Positions 1 through 5,667 of a stretch of DNA of 6,708 nt are shown piece after piece. The stretch comes from Anaerolineae bacterium (GTDB lineage: Bacteria > Chloroflexota > Anaerolineae > Aggregatilineales > Aggregatilineaceae): NCBI GenBank assembly GCA_016929355.1, contig JAFGJA010000605.1, forward strand, positions 1 to 6,708, read 5' to 3'. The notes beneath the pieces are model-generated. The model worked only from the letters and a program-made list of their open reading frames with translations. It had not been told where the DNA came from and did no database searches. Each line of letters begins with the position of its first letter. Within the stretch, counting starts at the first letter, position 1. Made by a program: the position numbers and the translations under genes.

Positions 1-792
1 CAGCGCCACGTCGGGCGCATCCGGCAGCAGTGGCAAAGCGCCGATCAAACCGTGACGCTCACGCCGATCCGCACGATCTGTCACGGGCATTACCCGCCGG
101 GACCAACCACTGAGCGCATTGTGGGCGCGCTGGGCGTGGTTGATGGCGCGCTGACGTTTCGCGGCCAACGCGCGGACGCCCTCGATTTTGCGACGCCGCT
201 CACCGCGATTCGCTGGATCGGGCAGCGCACGCTGGTCAAACACAGTTGGAATCGCCGCCTTGAATGGCCGGAACTGATCATCCACGCGGAAACCGAGGCG
301 GGTTGGCGCGTCTATACCTTCACCGAAGGGCCGATCACCGCCCTGGCGACTCGGCTCGCGGAACTGGTCGAATTGAACGTGCAGGAGATCGGGGAAGCGT
401 TCGAGGATTTTGGGCCGCACCCGGCGATCCATCTGATCGAGGATGCGGCGGGCGCATGGCAGCGCTGCACCGATCCGGCGGTGGATTTGGACGATCTGCC
501 GGAGGAATGGGACGGGATCGATCATACGCTCTACCTCACGCCGGATCGCCTGTTGTACGACTGGTCGAATGCAATCCCGCTCACGTCGATTCGCCGGGTG
601 GATGTGTATCCGCCACAGGGGGACAGCCGCAATCCGTTCGATCTGCCCCTGCTGCGCCTGGAATGGGCGGACGAAGCCAACACACGGCGCGTGGTTGGTT
701 TCCTGACGCGCGCGGCGGGCGATTGGGCGGGCGTGCTGGATCACCGGCTTGATGTGCCCGTGACACATTATGAGGTGCGTGACGCGGGGTAA
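1..792 (+). CDS. Unrecognised protein with two similar beta-rich modules, 5' end outside the window
   Basis: I do not recognise this family. The frame is open from base 1 to the TAA at 790-792, so the gene probably begins upstream. The first in-window start is a GTG at 52, but it has no Shine-Dalgarno, and the 17 preceding codons also read as plausible coding sequence. The product lacks a signal peptide and membrane segments, so it is probably cytoplasmic. Numbering from the GTG, it appears to hold two copies of a module of about 80 residues (roughly 22-105 and 150-232). Each has a strand pair, then PLTAIR (49-54) or PLTSIR (176-181), then a hydrophobic-strand block (PELIIHAETEAGWRVYTF; LPLLRLEWADEANTRRVVGF), then a helix. 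This pattern resembles PH-like or GRAM-like barrels, but that is inference only. The gene converges on the membrane-protein gene, with 79 nt between the two stop codons. It is confidently coding; its function is unknown. Confidence 0.75.
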   Translation, partial: QRHVGRIRQQWQSADQTVTLTPIRTICHGHYPPGPTTERIVGALGVVDGALTFRGQRADALDFATPLTAIRWIGQRTLVKHSWNRRLEWPELIIHAETEAGWRVYTFTEGPITALATRLAELVELNVQEIGEAFEDFGPHPAIHLIEDAAGAWQRCTDPAVDLDDLPEEWDGIDHTLYLTPDRLLYDWSNAIPLTSIRRVDVYPPQGDSRNPFDLPLLRLEWADEANTRRVVGFLTRAAGDWAGVLDHRLDVPVTHYEVRDAG

Positions 793-796
793 AAAC

Positions 797-833
797 AAAA
801 TTCACCGCAGAGACGCAGAGAGCGCGGAGAAAA
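797..833. repeat. Interspersed ACCGCAGAG-type repeat, intergenic copy
   Basis: This short purine-rich element starts five bases after the upstream stop codon. It contains ACCGCAGAGACGCAGAGAGC followed by GCGGAGAAAA, with an internal GCAGAGA period of about 9 bases. A diverged copy lies on the opposite strand near 2833-2869, inside the membrane-protein gene, sharing the ACCGCAGAGA...CGCA.AGA.CGC core and the A-rich end. Elements of this look recur between genes in several environmental phyla. I see no coding role for this copy. Confidence 0.6.
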
Positions 834-841
834 GCAATGCA

Positions 842-864
842 GCCGGGGGGGGACTCTCCCCGGC
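842..864 (-). terminator. Possible weak terminator between convergent genes
   Basis: GCCGGGG (842-848) pairs perfectly with CCCCGGC (858-864) around a 9-base loop, seven bases beyond the TAG of the minus-strand gene. Reading the minus strand, a TTTTCT tract follows only after eight more bases, so this is not a textbook intrinsic terminator. The loop side carries a run of eight G (845-852). It could end either of the two convergent transcripts or simply be another palindromic repeat. Confidence 0.35.
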
Positions 865-871
865 AGTGTCC

Positions 872-3241
872 CTACTCTCCGAACGGCAACAGATCGTCAG
901 TCACCGCCTCACCCGGCAAAAGCGGCACAGGCACATAGCCATCGACGAACGCCTCACCCGTCGTCGCCTCGTTTGCGGCGAGGCGATCCACCGTCGTTTC
1001 CCAATACAAGCCCGTGTAGATTGCCAAACACGCCGGATCAACGGATCGCTTCAGCACAATATCGCGCGTATCGGATTGCACTTCAGCGGGACGCCACACG
1101 GCAAACGGGTACATATCCAACCAGGGATACCCGTCGGACTGGCCGATCAATTCGCCATCGCACCACACATGCACGAACAATTTCACGGCGGGTTTCTCGC
1201 GGGCGGGGAGATCGTTCGAGCGCCAGCGCGTGCGAACGGTCACAACTGCGCGTTCCGGCGCATAGACCGCGCCCGCTTCCACCAGCGCGTGATCGATTTC
1301 AGGAAATACGGCGATAGGATCATCCTCTGCCGGGGGAACAAAAGCGGGATCGTCCGCGCCCGGTTCGATATGCCCCACGTAAACCGGCCAGAACTCGCCA
1401 TCTGCAAACTGTGTAGCAATCACGTACCAGCCGGGATTTTGCCGGAAACGGTTGTACAGCTTGCCACCCTCGATCTGATTGGCAGTGGATGAATACACCT
1501 CGCCCGTATGCCGCCGGGTTGCGGCGACGGTATAGGGCCGCACCAGGGGATAATCCTTGCCCGTATTGAGCCAAATTTGCTGCTCGTAGTTGATAATATC
1601 CAGCATGACGGCTGCGCCCTCCGCACCCATCAGGAACATGGGGTCTTCCGGCGCGATGTAATTGGGCGCATTGAACAGCAGCAAACCGGAGTCCTCGATG
1701 GGCAAAGCGTCCGCCAATGCCATCAGGCGATCCGTATACGCGCCGACGCGCACAAATTCATCCTGGCGCGCGCGCAGAAAGATTACGCTGATCGTGAGGC
1801 TGGCGATCAGGAACACGACGGACATGAGGAGTCCGGTGAGGCGAATCAACCCCCGCCTAACCTCACCCCCCACCCCCCTCTCCACGCATGGCGAGGGGGA
1901 GTCAAGGTGAGCGGTCAAGTTCCCTCTCCACGACGTGGGGAGGGGATTTAGGGGAGGGGCTTGTATGATCGCCCACAACGCGCTCGCCCAGAACAACCCC
2001 GCACCCACCGTACCAAGCAGCATCAGGCGCGGCGAACCGAGCACGTATTCCGATCCCAGAAACAGCACCGACGACAGCACACCGAGCATGTACCAGATCA
2101 CACCGTACAACGCGACCCAGAACGCCGCCCGCGCGCGCAGAAACAACCCGATCAGCACCGCGCCCACGATCCCCGCCGTGACCGCGAGCATCGCGCCCGA
2201 CGAGACAGTGTTTGCATCGGCCCCCGATTCGATCATATACCGCCAGACCGCGATCAACGGATAGACCAGGCCTTGCATGAGATGCGCCAGCGCATCCGCC
2301 GGGGCCGCACTGATGACCAGCCCTTCGCCCGTTTCGAAGCGTGGCACACGGAACCATAACAACGTATACGCGCCGCAAATCACGCTGACCGGGATCACCG
2401 CCCACAGAATCCGGCGCACTTTCGCGCGCAAAAGCTGCCATGTCGCGCCCAACGAGCCGCGCCAATACGCCGGAATCAGCAGTAAGACCAGGAGCGGGGC
2501 AAGCATCGGGCCATTTTCGTGGCTGAATACGCCCAAAAACGCGCTGATCCAGCAGAGAATCAGGTTGATCCAGCTAGCGCCCGCCGTATCACCTGGATCA
2601 CCATCCAGCCAGCGCAGCGCAAACCAGATGCATAACACAAAACCGAGCGCTAATGTCAGGTGAAACAGGCCGCTAATCAGCGTCACCGCCTGATAGCTGA
2701 ATGGGACAAGAATCACGAAACAGCCCGCGATCAGGCCCACCAGCGTACCGGAAAACCCCCTCCTTTGCTTCCTCCCCCATACATGGGGGAGATCAGATGG
2801 GGGTCCGGTTTGCAAACCCGCCCCTACATCTTTGTTTTGTTCTGCGTTCTTTGCGCTCTCTGCGGTTAAATGCCTTTGACCTTCCACCGCCACCAACCGC
2901 CGCGCGATCACGCCCGTGATCACGCCCGTTGCCCCGAACACCAACACATTCAGCAGATGCAAAAACGCCGCGTGATGCCCACCCATGATCGCCTGACTGA
3001 GTTTCCAGATCGAGAACGCCACCGGGCGATAATACGGAAACGCGGACGATCCCTCCCACTGCTCGATCCCGTTGATGGTTTCCACCAGCCAGAAATTCGG
3101 ACCATCATCCAGAAACAGGGGCAGCCGCAGCGTATACCCGTAAACCAGCAGCGCCAACCCTAATGGCAAACTGATCAGCAGCAGATTGAGAAGCTTCAGC
3201 AACTTGGACCTATCCAACACAGGCGCGCGTTTGATGGGCAT
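872..3241 (-). CDS. Polytopic membrane glycosyltransferase-like protein (GT-C/GT39-like) with two repeat-derived loops
   Basis: This 789-residue product is probably an integral membrane sugar transferase of the GT-C fold, which would use lipid-linked sugars on the outer face of the membrane. The assignment rests on topology and one motif. The first membrane helix (about 18-38) is followed by FLDD (43-46), matching the acidic loop-1 motif of GT-C enzymes. About ten more hydrophobic segments run to residue 488. Residues 490-789 form an extracytoplasmic region. Part of it (about 685-748; HVWCDGELIGQSDGYPW, then YPFAVWRPAEV, then YTGLYW) resembles the beta-sandwich tail often attached to such proteins in Chloroflexota. 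The ATG at 3241 has a GAGG ribosome site with suitable spacing, and the stop is TAG at 872-874. Residues 123-165 and 427-464 are interspersed repeats read in frame; without them the protein would be about 708 residues. No substrate can be assigned. A general membrane protein of the O-mannosyltransferase/ArnT superfamily is the alternative. Confidence 0.85.
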   Translation of the reverse strand: MPIKRAPVLDRSKLLKLLNLLLISLPLGLALLVYGYTLRLPLFLDDGPNFWLVETINGIEQWEGSSAFPYYRPVAFSIWKLSQAIMGGHHAAFLHLLNVLVFGATGVITGVIARRLVAVEGQRHLTAESAKNAEQNKDVGAGLQTGPPSDLPHVWGRKQRRGFSGTLVGLIAGCFVILVPFSYQAVTLISGLFHLTLALGFVLCIWFALRWLDGDPGDTAGASWINLILCWISAFLGVFSHENGPMLAPLLVLLLIPAYWRGSLGATWQLLRAKVRRILWAVIPVSVICGAYTLLWFRVPRFETGEGLVISAAPADALAHLMQGLVYPLIAVWRYMIESGADANTVSSGAMLAVTAGIVGAVLIGLFLRARAAFWVALYGVIWYMLGVLSSVLFLGSEYVLGSPRLMLLGTVGAGLFWASALWAIIQAPPLNPLPTSWRGNLTAHLDSPSPCVERGVGGEVRRGLIRLTGLLMSVVFLIASLTISVIFLRARQDEFVRVGAYTDRLMALADALPIEDSGLLLFNAPNYIAPEDPMFLMGAEGAAVMLDIINYEQQIWLNTGKDYPLVRPYTVAATRRHTGEVYSSTANQIEGGKLYNRFRQNPGWYVIATQFADGEFWPVYVGHIEPGADDPAFVPPAEDDPIAVFPEIDHALVEAGAVYAPERAVVTVRTRWRSNDLPAREKPAVKLFVHVWCDGELIGQSDGYPWLDMYPFAVWRPAEVQSDTRDIVLKRSVDPACLAIYTGLYWETTVDRLAANEATTGEAFVDGYVPVPLLPGEAVTDDLLPFGE
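1850..1963. repeat. Bipartite GC-rich palindromic repeat inside the membrane-protein gene
   Basis: Two related hairpin modules sit side by side. Both contain CCCTCTCCACG (1876-1886 and 1922-1932), each followed by a partly complementary G-rich arm (GCGAGGGGG near 1891-1899; GTGGGGAGGGG near 1935-1945). C-rich and G-rich flanks surround them. The element lies wholly inside the minus-strand gene. It is read there as a hydrophilic proline-, glycine- and arginine-rich loop (residues 427-464) between two membrane helices, with no frameshift or stop. The exact element ends are estimated from where hydrophobic coding resumes. Confidence 0.7.
2747..2875. repeat. Composite interspersed repeat inside the membrane-protein gene
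   Basis: Three elements are stacked here. First is the inverted repeat CTCCCCCAT (2772-2780) / ATGGGGGAG (2783-2791). Next is the perfect palindrome GGTTTGCAAACC (2807-2818) abutting CGCCCCTAC (2819-2827), the complement of the GTAGGGGCG start seen at 5436. Last is a copy of the ACCGCAGAG-type repeat (about 2833-2869, minus strand). The stretch is translated in frame as residues 123-165 (RHLTAESAKNAEQ, then a glycine/proline-rich part, then RKQRRGF) between two membrane helices. The outer limits are estimated from the protein. Confidence 0.75.
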
Positions 3242-3329
3242 AATACCTCACTTCACCAGGAGAAAATTGAGTCAGAAGCGATAACGCGCCCATTGTAGAA
3301 GAAAATCCGGCGAGATGATAGGTTTGCCC

Positions 3330-3358
3330 TTGACGCGATTCCCCCCCCATGATACAAT
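3330..3358 (+). promoter_or_regulatory. Sigma70-type promoter of the tRNA-Glu gene
   Basis: A -35 box TTGACG (3330-3335, 5/6 to consensus) and a -10 box TACAAT (3353-3358, 5/6) are separated by an ideal 17 bases. Transcription should start near 3365, about 18 bases before the mature tRNA. The spacer holds a run of eight C (3341-3348). Confidence 0.8.
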
Positions 3359-3382
3359 GCCGCACGTGTGAAGCAATGCCCC

Positions 3383-3455
3383 GCCCCCATCGTCTAGGGG
3401 ACCAGGACGTAGCCCTTTCAAGGCTAAGACTGGGGTTCGAATCCCCATGGGGGCA
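3383..3455 (+). tRNA. trnE: tRNA-Glu (anticodon UUC)
   Basis: A full 73-base cloverleaf can be folded. The acceptor stem is GCCCCCA (3383-3389) with TGGGGGC (3448-3454), all seven pairs perfect. The D arm contains GTCTAGGGGACCAGGAC. The anticodon stem is TAGCC (3410-3414) with GGCTA (3422-3426) around loop CTTTCAA, giving anticodon TTC at 3417-3419. The T arm is TGGGG-TTCGAAT-CCCCA. The discriminator base is A3455, followed by CAC, so the 3' CCA is not encoded and must be added enzymatically. The product reads GAA and GAG codons. It is a single-gene unit with its own promoter and terminator. Confidence 0.97.
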
Positions 3456-3462
3456 CACACTC

Positions 3463-3492
3463 AAAGCCCGTGTCAGTGACGCGGGTTTTTTT
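3463..3492 (+). terminator. Intrinsic terminator of tRNA-Glu
   Basis: CCCGTGTC (3467-3474) pairs with GACGCGGG (3478-3485), including one G-T wobble, around a three-base loop. Seven T follow directly (3486-3492) and AAA precedes the stem. It lies 11 bases past the mature tRNA end and should isolate the tRNA from the downstream TIR-HEAT gene. Confidence 0.85.
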
Positions 3493-3611
3493 GTCTTCAC
3501 TCAACACAAACCCGCTTAAAAACATGAAAATTTCGCTAATATCACCGTTAGAATCAGCCATCATCCGGTACAATAACCATAGCCAGGGGTGGTCCCCCCA
3601 ACATTCGGGGC

Positions 3612-3641
3612 TGCACATAAAGGCCCATATGCGACTATAAT
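3612..3641 (+). promoter_or_regulatory. Probable promoter of the TIR-HEAT gene
   Basis: A consensus -10 box TATAAT (3636-3641) lies 61 bases before the TIR-HEAT start codon. A weak -35 box TGCACA (3612-3617, 4/6) sits 18 bases upstream of it. Transcription would begin near 3648. The ribosome site GGAG (3691-3694) is eight bases before the ATG. The rest of the stretch after the tRNA terminator (3493-3611) is AT-richer than the genes and contains no gene I can support. Confidence 0.5.
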
Positions 3642-3702
3642 AACATCAACTTGACGCTCATCTACGTCCGCTCGCCAAAACGATTACCAGGGAGCCAGAA
3701 TT

Positions 3703-5403
3703 ATGGGGCATGTCTTTATTTCATACGACAGTGAAGACGGAGATTTTGTGCTCGATGTCACCCGCCAGTTAGAAGACGCTGGTTTTCGGGTATGGTCCCA
3801 GCACGCCCGGCTGCGCGCCGAAGGCAAATGGCGCGAATCGACTGACGACGCGATTCGGGAGGCGTTCGCGCTGCTGGTGATCATGACGCCTAAAGTGCGT
3901 GAGTCGGAACAGGTTAGCTATGAGTGGACCTTTGGCCTGGGCGTTGGCACAACGGTGATCCCGCTCATGCGCCAAAAAACCAAACTCCCCTTGCGGCTGG
4001 ATTCGCTCCAAAGTCTCGATTTTACAGATGAAACCGGGCGGCCCTGGGGCAAACTGATCCGGCGCGTGCAAGAAGCCTTCGATCAGGGCCAGACACAAAA
4101 CCGGGAACGCGATGAACGGCGTTTACCCTTCCCGCCACGTCCCAGCCGGGACCGTCCGAGCAGTTTTCTGGATCGCCGCAGTTCAGCACCGCGTTCGCGC
4201 TTTGATCGCATCTCTGGTCAAGATGACTGGCGCGAGGAACTGGACCGGGCGAGCCGCGATAATGATATACCCAAATTACTGGCCGCGCTCGAAGACGCCA
4301 ACCCGGACAAACGCGCTCATGCCGCCAACCATCTGGGCGAAATTGGCGCAAAAGAAGCGATTTCGGCCCTGATCGCGTGCCTGCGCGACGACGATTACCG
4401 CGTGCGTGAAGACGCCGCCCGCGCGCTGGGCAAACTCAAAGCAGCCGGAGCCGTGCCAGAGCTGCTCGAAGCGGTGCGGCAGAGTCGGCCTGGTCCGTTT
4501 GGGGGCAGTGGCCGGGGACAAAATTACTATATTGACGCGCTGCGCGAGATCGGGATGTTAGCCGTGCCGGTGCTGGTCGATGCCCTCAGCGATGAAGACC
4601 CCCGGATGCGGCTGCAAATTGTGGACCTGCTTGGTGAGATCGGGGAAGCGGATGCGGCTTCGGCGCTGGCCGGGGCGCTGCGCGATCCTGAATGGCGAGT
4701 GCGGTGGCGTGCCGCCGATGCGCTCGGCAAACTGGGTGATCCCTCCGCCGTGCCGGACCTGCTCGATCTCCTGACCGATAGCAGCAAAGATGTGCGCGCC
4801 TCAGCCGCGTGGGCTTTAGGCCGGATCAAACACCCGTCAGCCGTTGAGGGGTTGATCAAGCTGCTGCATGATCGAGAATGGCGCGTGCGCTGGGGCGCGG
4901 CTGAAGCGCTCTGGGAGATCGGGGAACCCGCCGTGCCGCCCCTGATCGAACTGCTGCGGGAAGAAGACGATTACGTGCGCCGCGCCGCGATGCGTGCCCT
5001 GGCGCAGATTGGGACACCGGCCATCGACAGCCTGATCACCATGTTGAGCGATACCAATTGGGATGTCCGGTGGGCCGCCGCCGGTGCGCTGCACGAGATC
5101 GGTGATCCGGCAGTCAAGGCGCTGGTGAAAGCGCTCGAAGCGGAAAGCTGGCAGGCAACCTGGGCCGCCGCCGAAACGTTGAAACGGATCGGGACCAAAG
5201 AGGCGATGTGTGCGGTGGACCGGTGGCGCGAAGGACGCGATTCCGATGCTCCGCAAGGCGAAGAAGCGCCTTTTGGTGCGCCCGCCAAGTCAACCTCTGG
5301 CACACTGGCTGATTCTGTCTCGGATGCCGCATCCGATTCGGTATCTAACGCCGTCGCCGATGAATCCTCCGAAACAGATGTGCCCAATGATAACGAGGAA
5401 TAG
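3703..5403 (+). CDS. TIR domain-HEAT repeat protein, candidate NAD-consuming immune/conflict effector
   Basis: The 566-residue product begins with a TIR domain (about 1-127). It shows the opening strand VFISYDSED (4-12), the VW after the second strand (30-31), G41/W43, the hydrophobic strand LLVIM, and VSYEW (71-75) followed by VIPLM. By position E74 is the likely catalytic glutamate of TIR NADases; this is inferred, not aligned. An arginine/proline-rich linker (about 129-172, 12 Arg in 36 residues) leads to roughly ten HEAT repeats of 30-31 residues (about 175-500, e.g. VPDLLDLLTDSSKDVRASAAWALGRI split over 351-376). The tail (531-566) is serine-rich, has ten acidic residues and no basic ones. 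There is no signal peptide or membrane segment, so it is cytosolic. The start is fixed by GGAG eight bases upstream of the ATG and by the TIR strand starting at residue 4. TIR domains in bacteria commonly cleave NAD+ in anti-phage defence; HEAT solenoids bind partners or ligands. A scaffold or signalling role is the alternative. No partner nuclease, ATPase or cyclase gene is adjacent in the window. Confidence 0.9.
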   Translation: MGHVFISYDSEDGDFVLDVTRQLEDAGFRVWSQHARLRAEGKWRESTDDAIREAFALLVIMTPKVRESEQVSYEWTFGLGVGTTVIPLMRQKTKLPLRLDSLQSLDFTDETGRPWGKLIRRVQEAFDQGQTQNRERDERRLPFPPRPSRDRPSSFLDRRSSAPRSRFDRISGQDDWREELDRASRDNDIPKLLAALEDANPDKRAHAANHLGEIGAKEAISALIACLRDDDYRVREDAARALGKLKAAGAVPELLEAVRQSRPGPFGGSGRGQNYYIDALREIGMLAVPVLVDALSDEDPRMRLQIVDLLGEIGEADAASALAGALRDPEWRVRWRAADALGKLGDPSAVPDLLDLLTDSSKDVRASAAWALGRIKHPSAVEGLIKLLHDREWRVRWGAAEALWEIGEPAVPPLIELLREEDDYVRRAAMRALAQIGTPAIDSLITMLSDTNWDVRWAAAGALHEIGDPAVKALVKALEAESWQATWAAAETLKRIGTKEAMCAVDRWREGRDSDAPQGEEAPFGAPAKSTSGTLADSVSDAASDSVSNAVADESSETDVPNDNEE

Positions 5404-5435
5404 TACACTGCGGCGCAAATAAACCGATGTTTCCC

Positions 5436-5503
5436 GTAGGGGCGAACCAATCCGAACCGATGGTTCGCGTCCGCCCTGGGCCGACACGCTGGTCGGCCCC
5501 TAC
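5436..5503. repeat. Cloverleaf-like palindromic interspersed repeat
   Basis: The outer arms GTAGGGGC (5436-5443) and GCCCCTAC (5496-5503) are perfect inverted repeats. Inside them are two further perfect hairpins: GCGAACCA (5442-5449) with TGGTTCGC (5461-5468), and GGGCCGAC (5478-5485) with GTCGGCCC (5492-5499). The ends overlap the inner stems slightly, so the outer and inner folds are alternatives in part. The GTAGGGGCG start recurs at 2819-2827 (complement). It begins 33 bases after the TIR-HEAT stop and may help end that transcript, although no T-run follows. Confidence 0.7.
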
Positions 5504-5552
5504 CGGGGCGCGTGTGTCTTGTTTTCTCCATCAGGCAGCAGTGGGCCGTTTT

Positions 5553-5570
5553 TGTGTGAACATTCACACA
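5553..5570. promoter_or_regulatory. Operator-like perfect palindrome
   Basis: TGTGTGAACATTCACACA is an eight-base perfect inverted repeat with a two-base centre, so the two half-sites face each other with two-fold symmetry, as for a dimeric regulator. It includes TGTGA and TCACA halves as in CRP/FNR-family sites, but with four rather than six bases between them. It lies 98 bases before the DJ-1/PfpI start and about 28 bases upstream of the nearest candidate -10 box. With so small a loop and no T-run it is not a terminator. Confidence 0.5.
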
Positions 5571-5598
5571 CCCCCTTTTCTAAATACCCCGTTCCTGC

Positions 5599-5622
5599 TA
5601 TAGTCTTCACACTACTTATAGT
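5599..5622 (+). promoter_or_regulatory. Candidate -10 region of the DJ-1/PfpI gene
   Basis: Two TATAGT hexamers (5599-5604 and 5617-5622, each 5/6 to TATAAT) lie 45-70 bases before the start codon, just downstream of the operator-like palindrome. Neither has a good -35 box at standard spacing, which would fit an activator-dependent promoter. Assignment is tentative. Confidence 0.3.
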
Positions 5623-5667
5623 TTGATCTACTCTGGCAAAGTTGAACTTTTTTAAGGATACAATCTC

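Noticed and set aside
264..752. Overlapping 162-codon plus-strand frame in the first gene
   Set aside because: It is a +1-frame shadow in GC-rich coding DNA. Its glycine/arginine-rich composition is typical of a wrong frame.
770..1492. Plus-strand open frame of 240 codons starting in the repeat
   Set aside because: It lies antisense to the membrane-protein gene, begins with translated repeat sequence, has no ribosome site and shows no recognisable domain.
1850..1963. Tandem palindromes considered as a CRISPR array
   Set aside because: There are only two diverged modules, no uniform spacers and no cas genes, and the element is read through in frame.
3210..3500. Minus-strand open frames across the tRNA (a PHGDSNPSLSLE-type peptide)
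   Set aside because: This is the antisense translation of tRNA-Glu, a well-known false gene. It also overlaps the tRNA promoter and terminator.
3651..3656. TTGACG as a -35 box for the TIR-HEAT gene
   Set aside because: No -10-like hexamer lies 16-18 bases downstream (GCCAAA at that spot). The TATAAT at 3636 is a better candidate.
5496..5509. GCCCC-TACC-GGGGC hairpin as terminator of the TIR-HEAT gene
   Set aside because: The stem is only five pairs and no T-run follows. It overlaps the end of the palindromic repeat.
4837..5567. Minus-strand open frames antisense to the HEAT repeats (139 and 198 codons)
   Set aside because: They mirror the regular GC-rich repeat codons on the other strand, and the repeat periodicity and HEAT motifs exist only on the plus strand.
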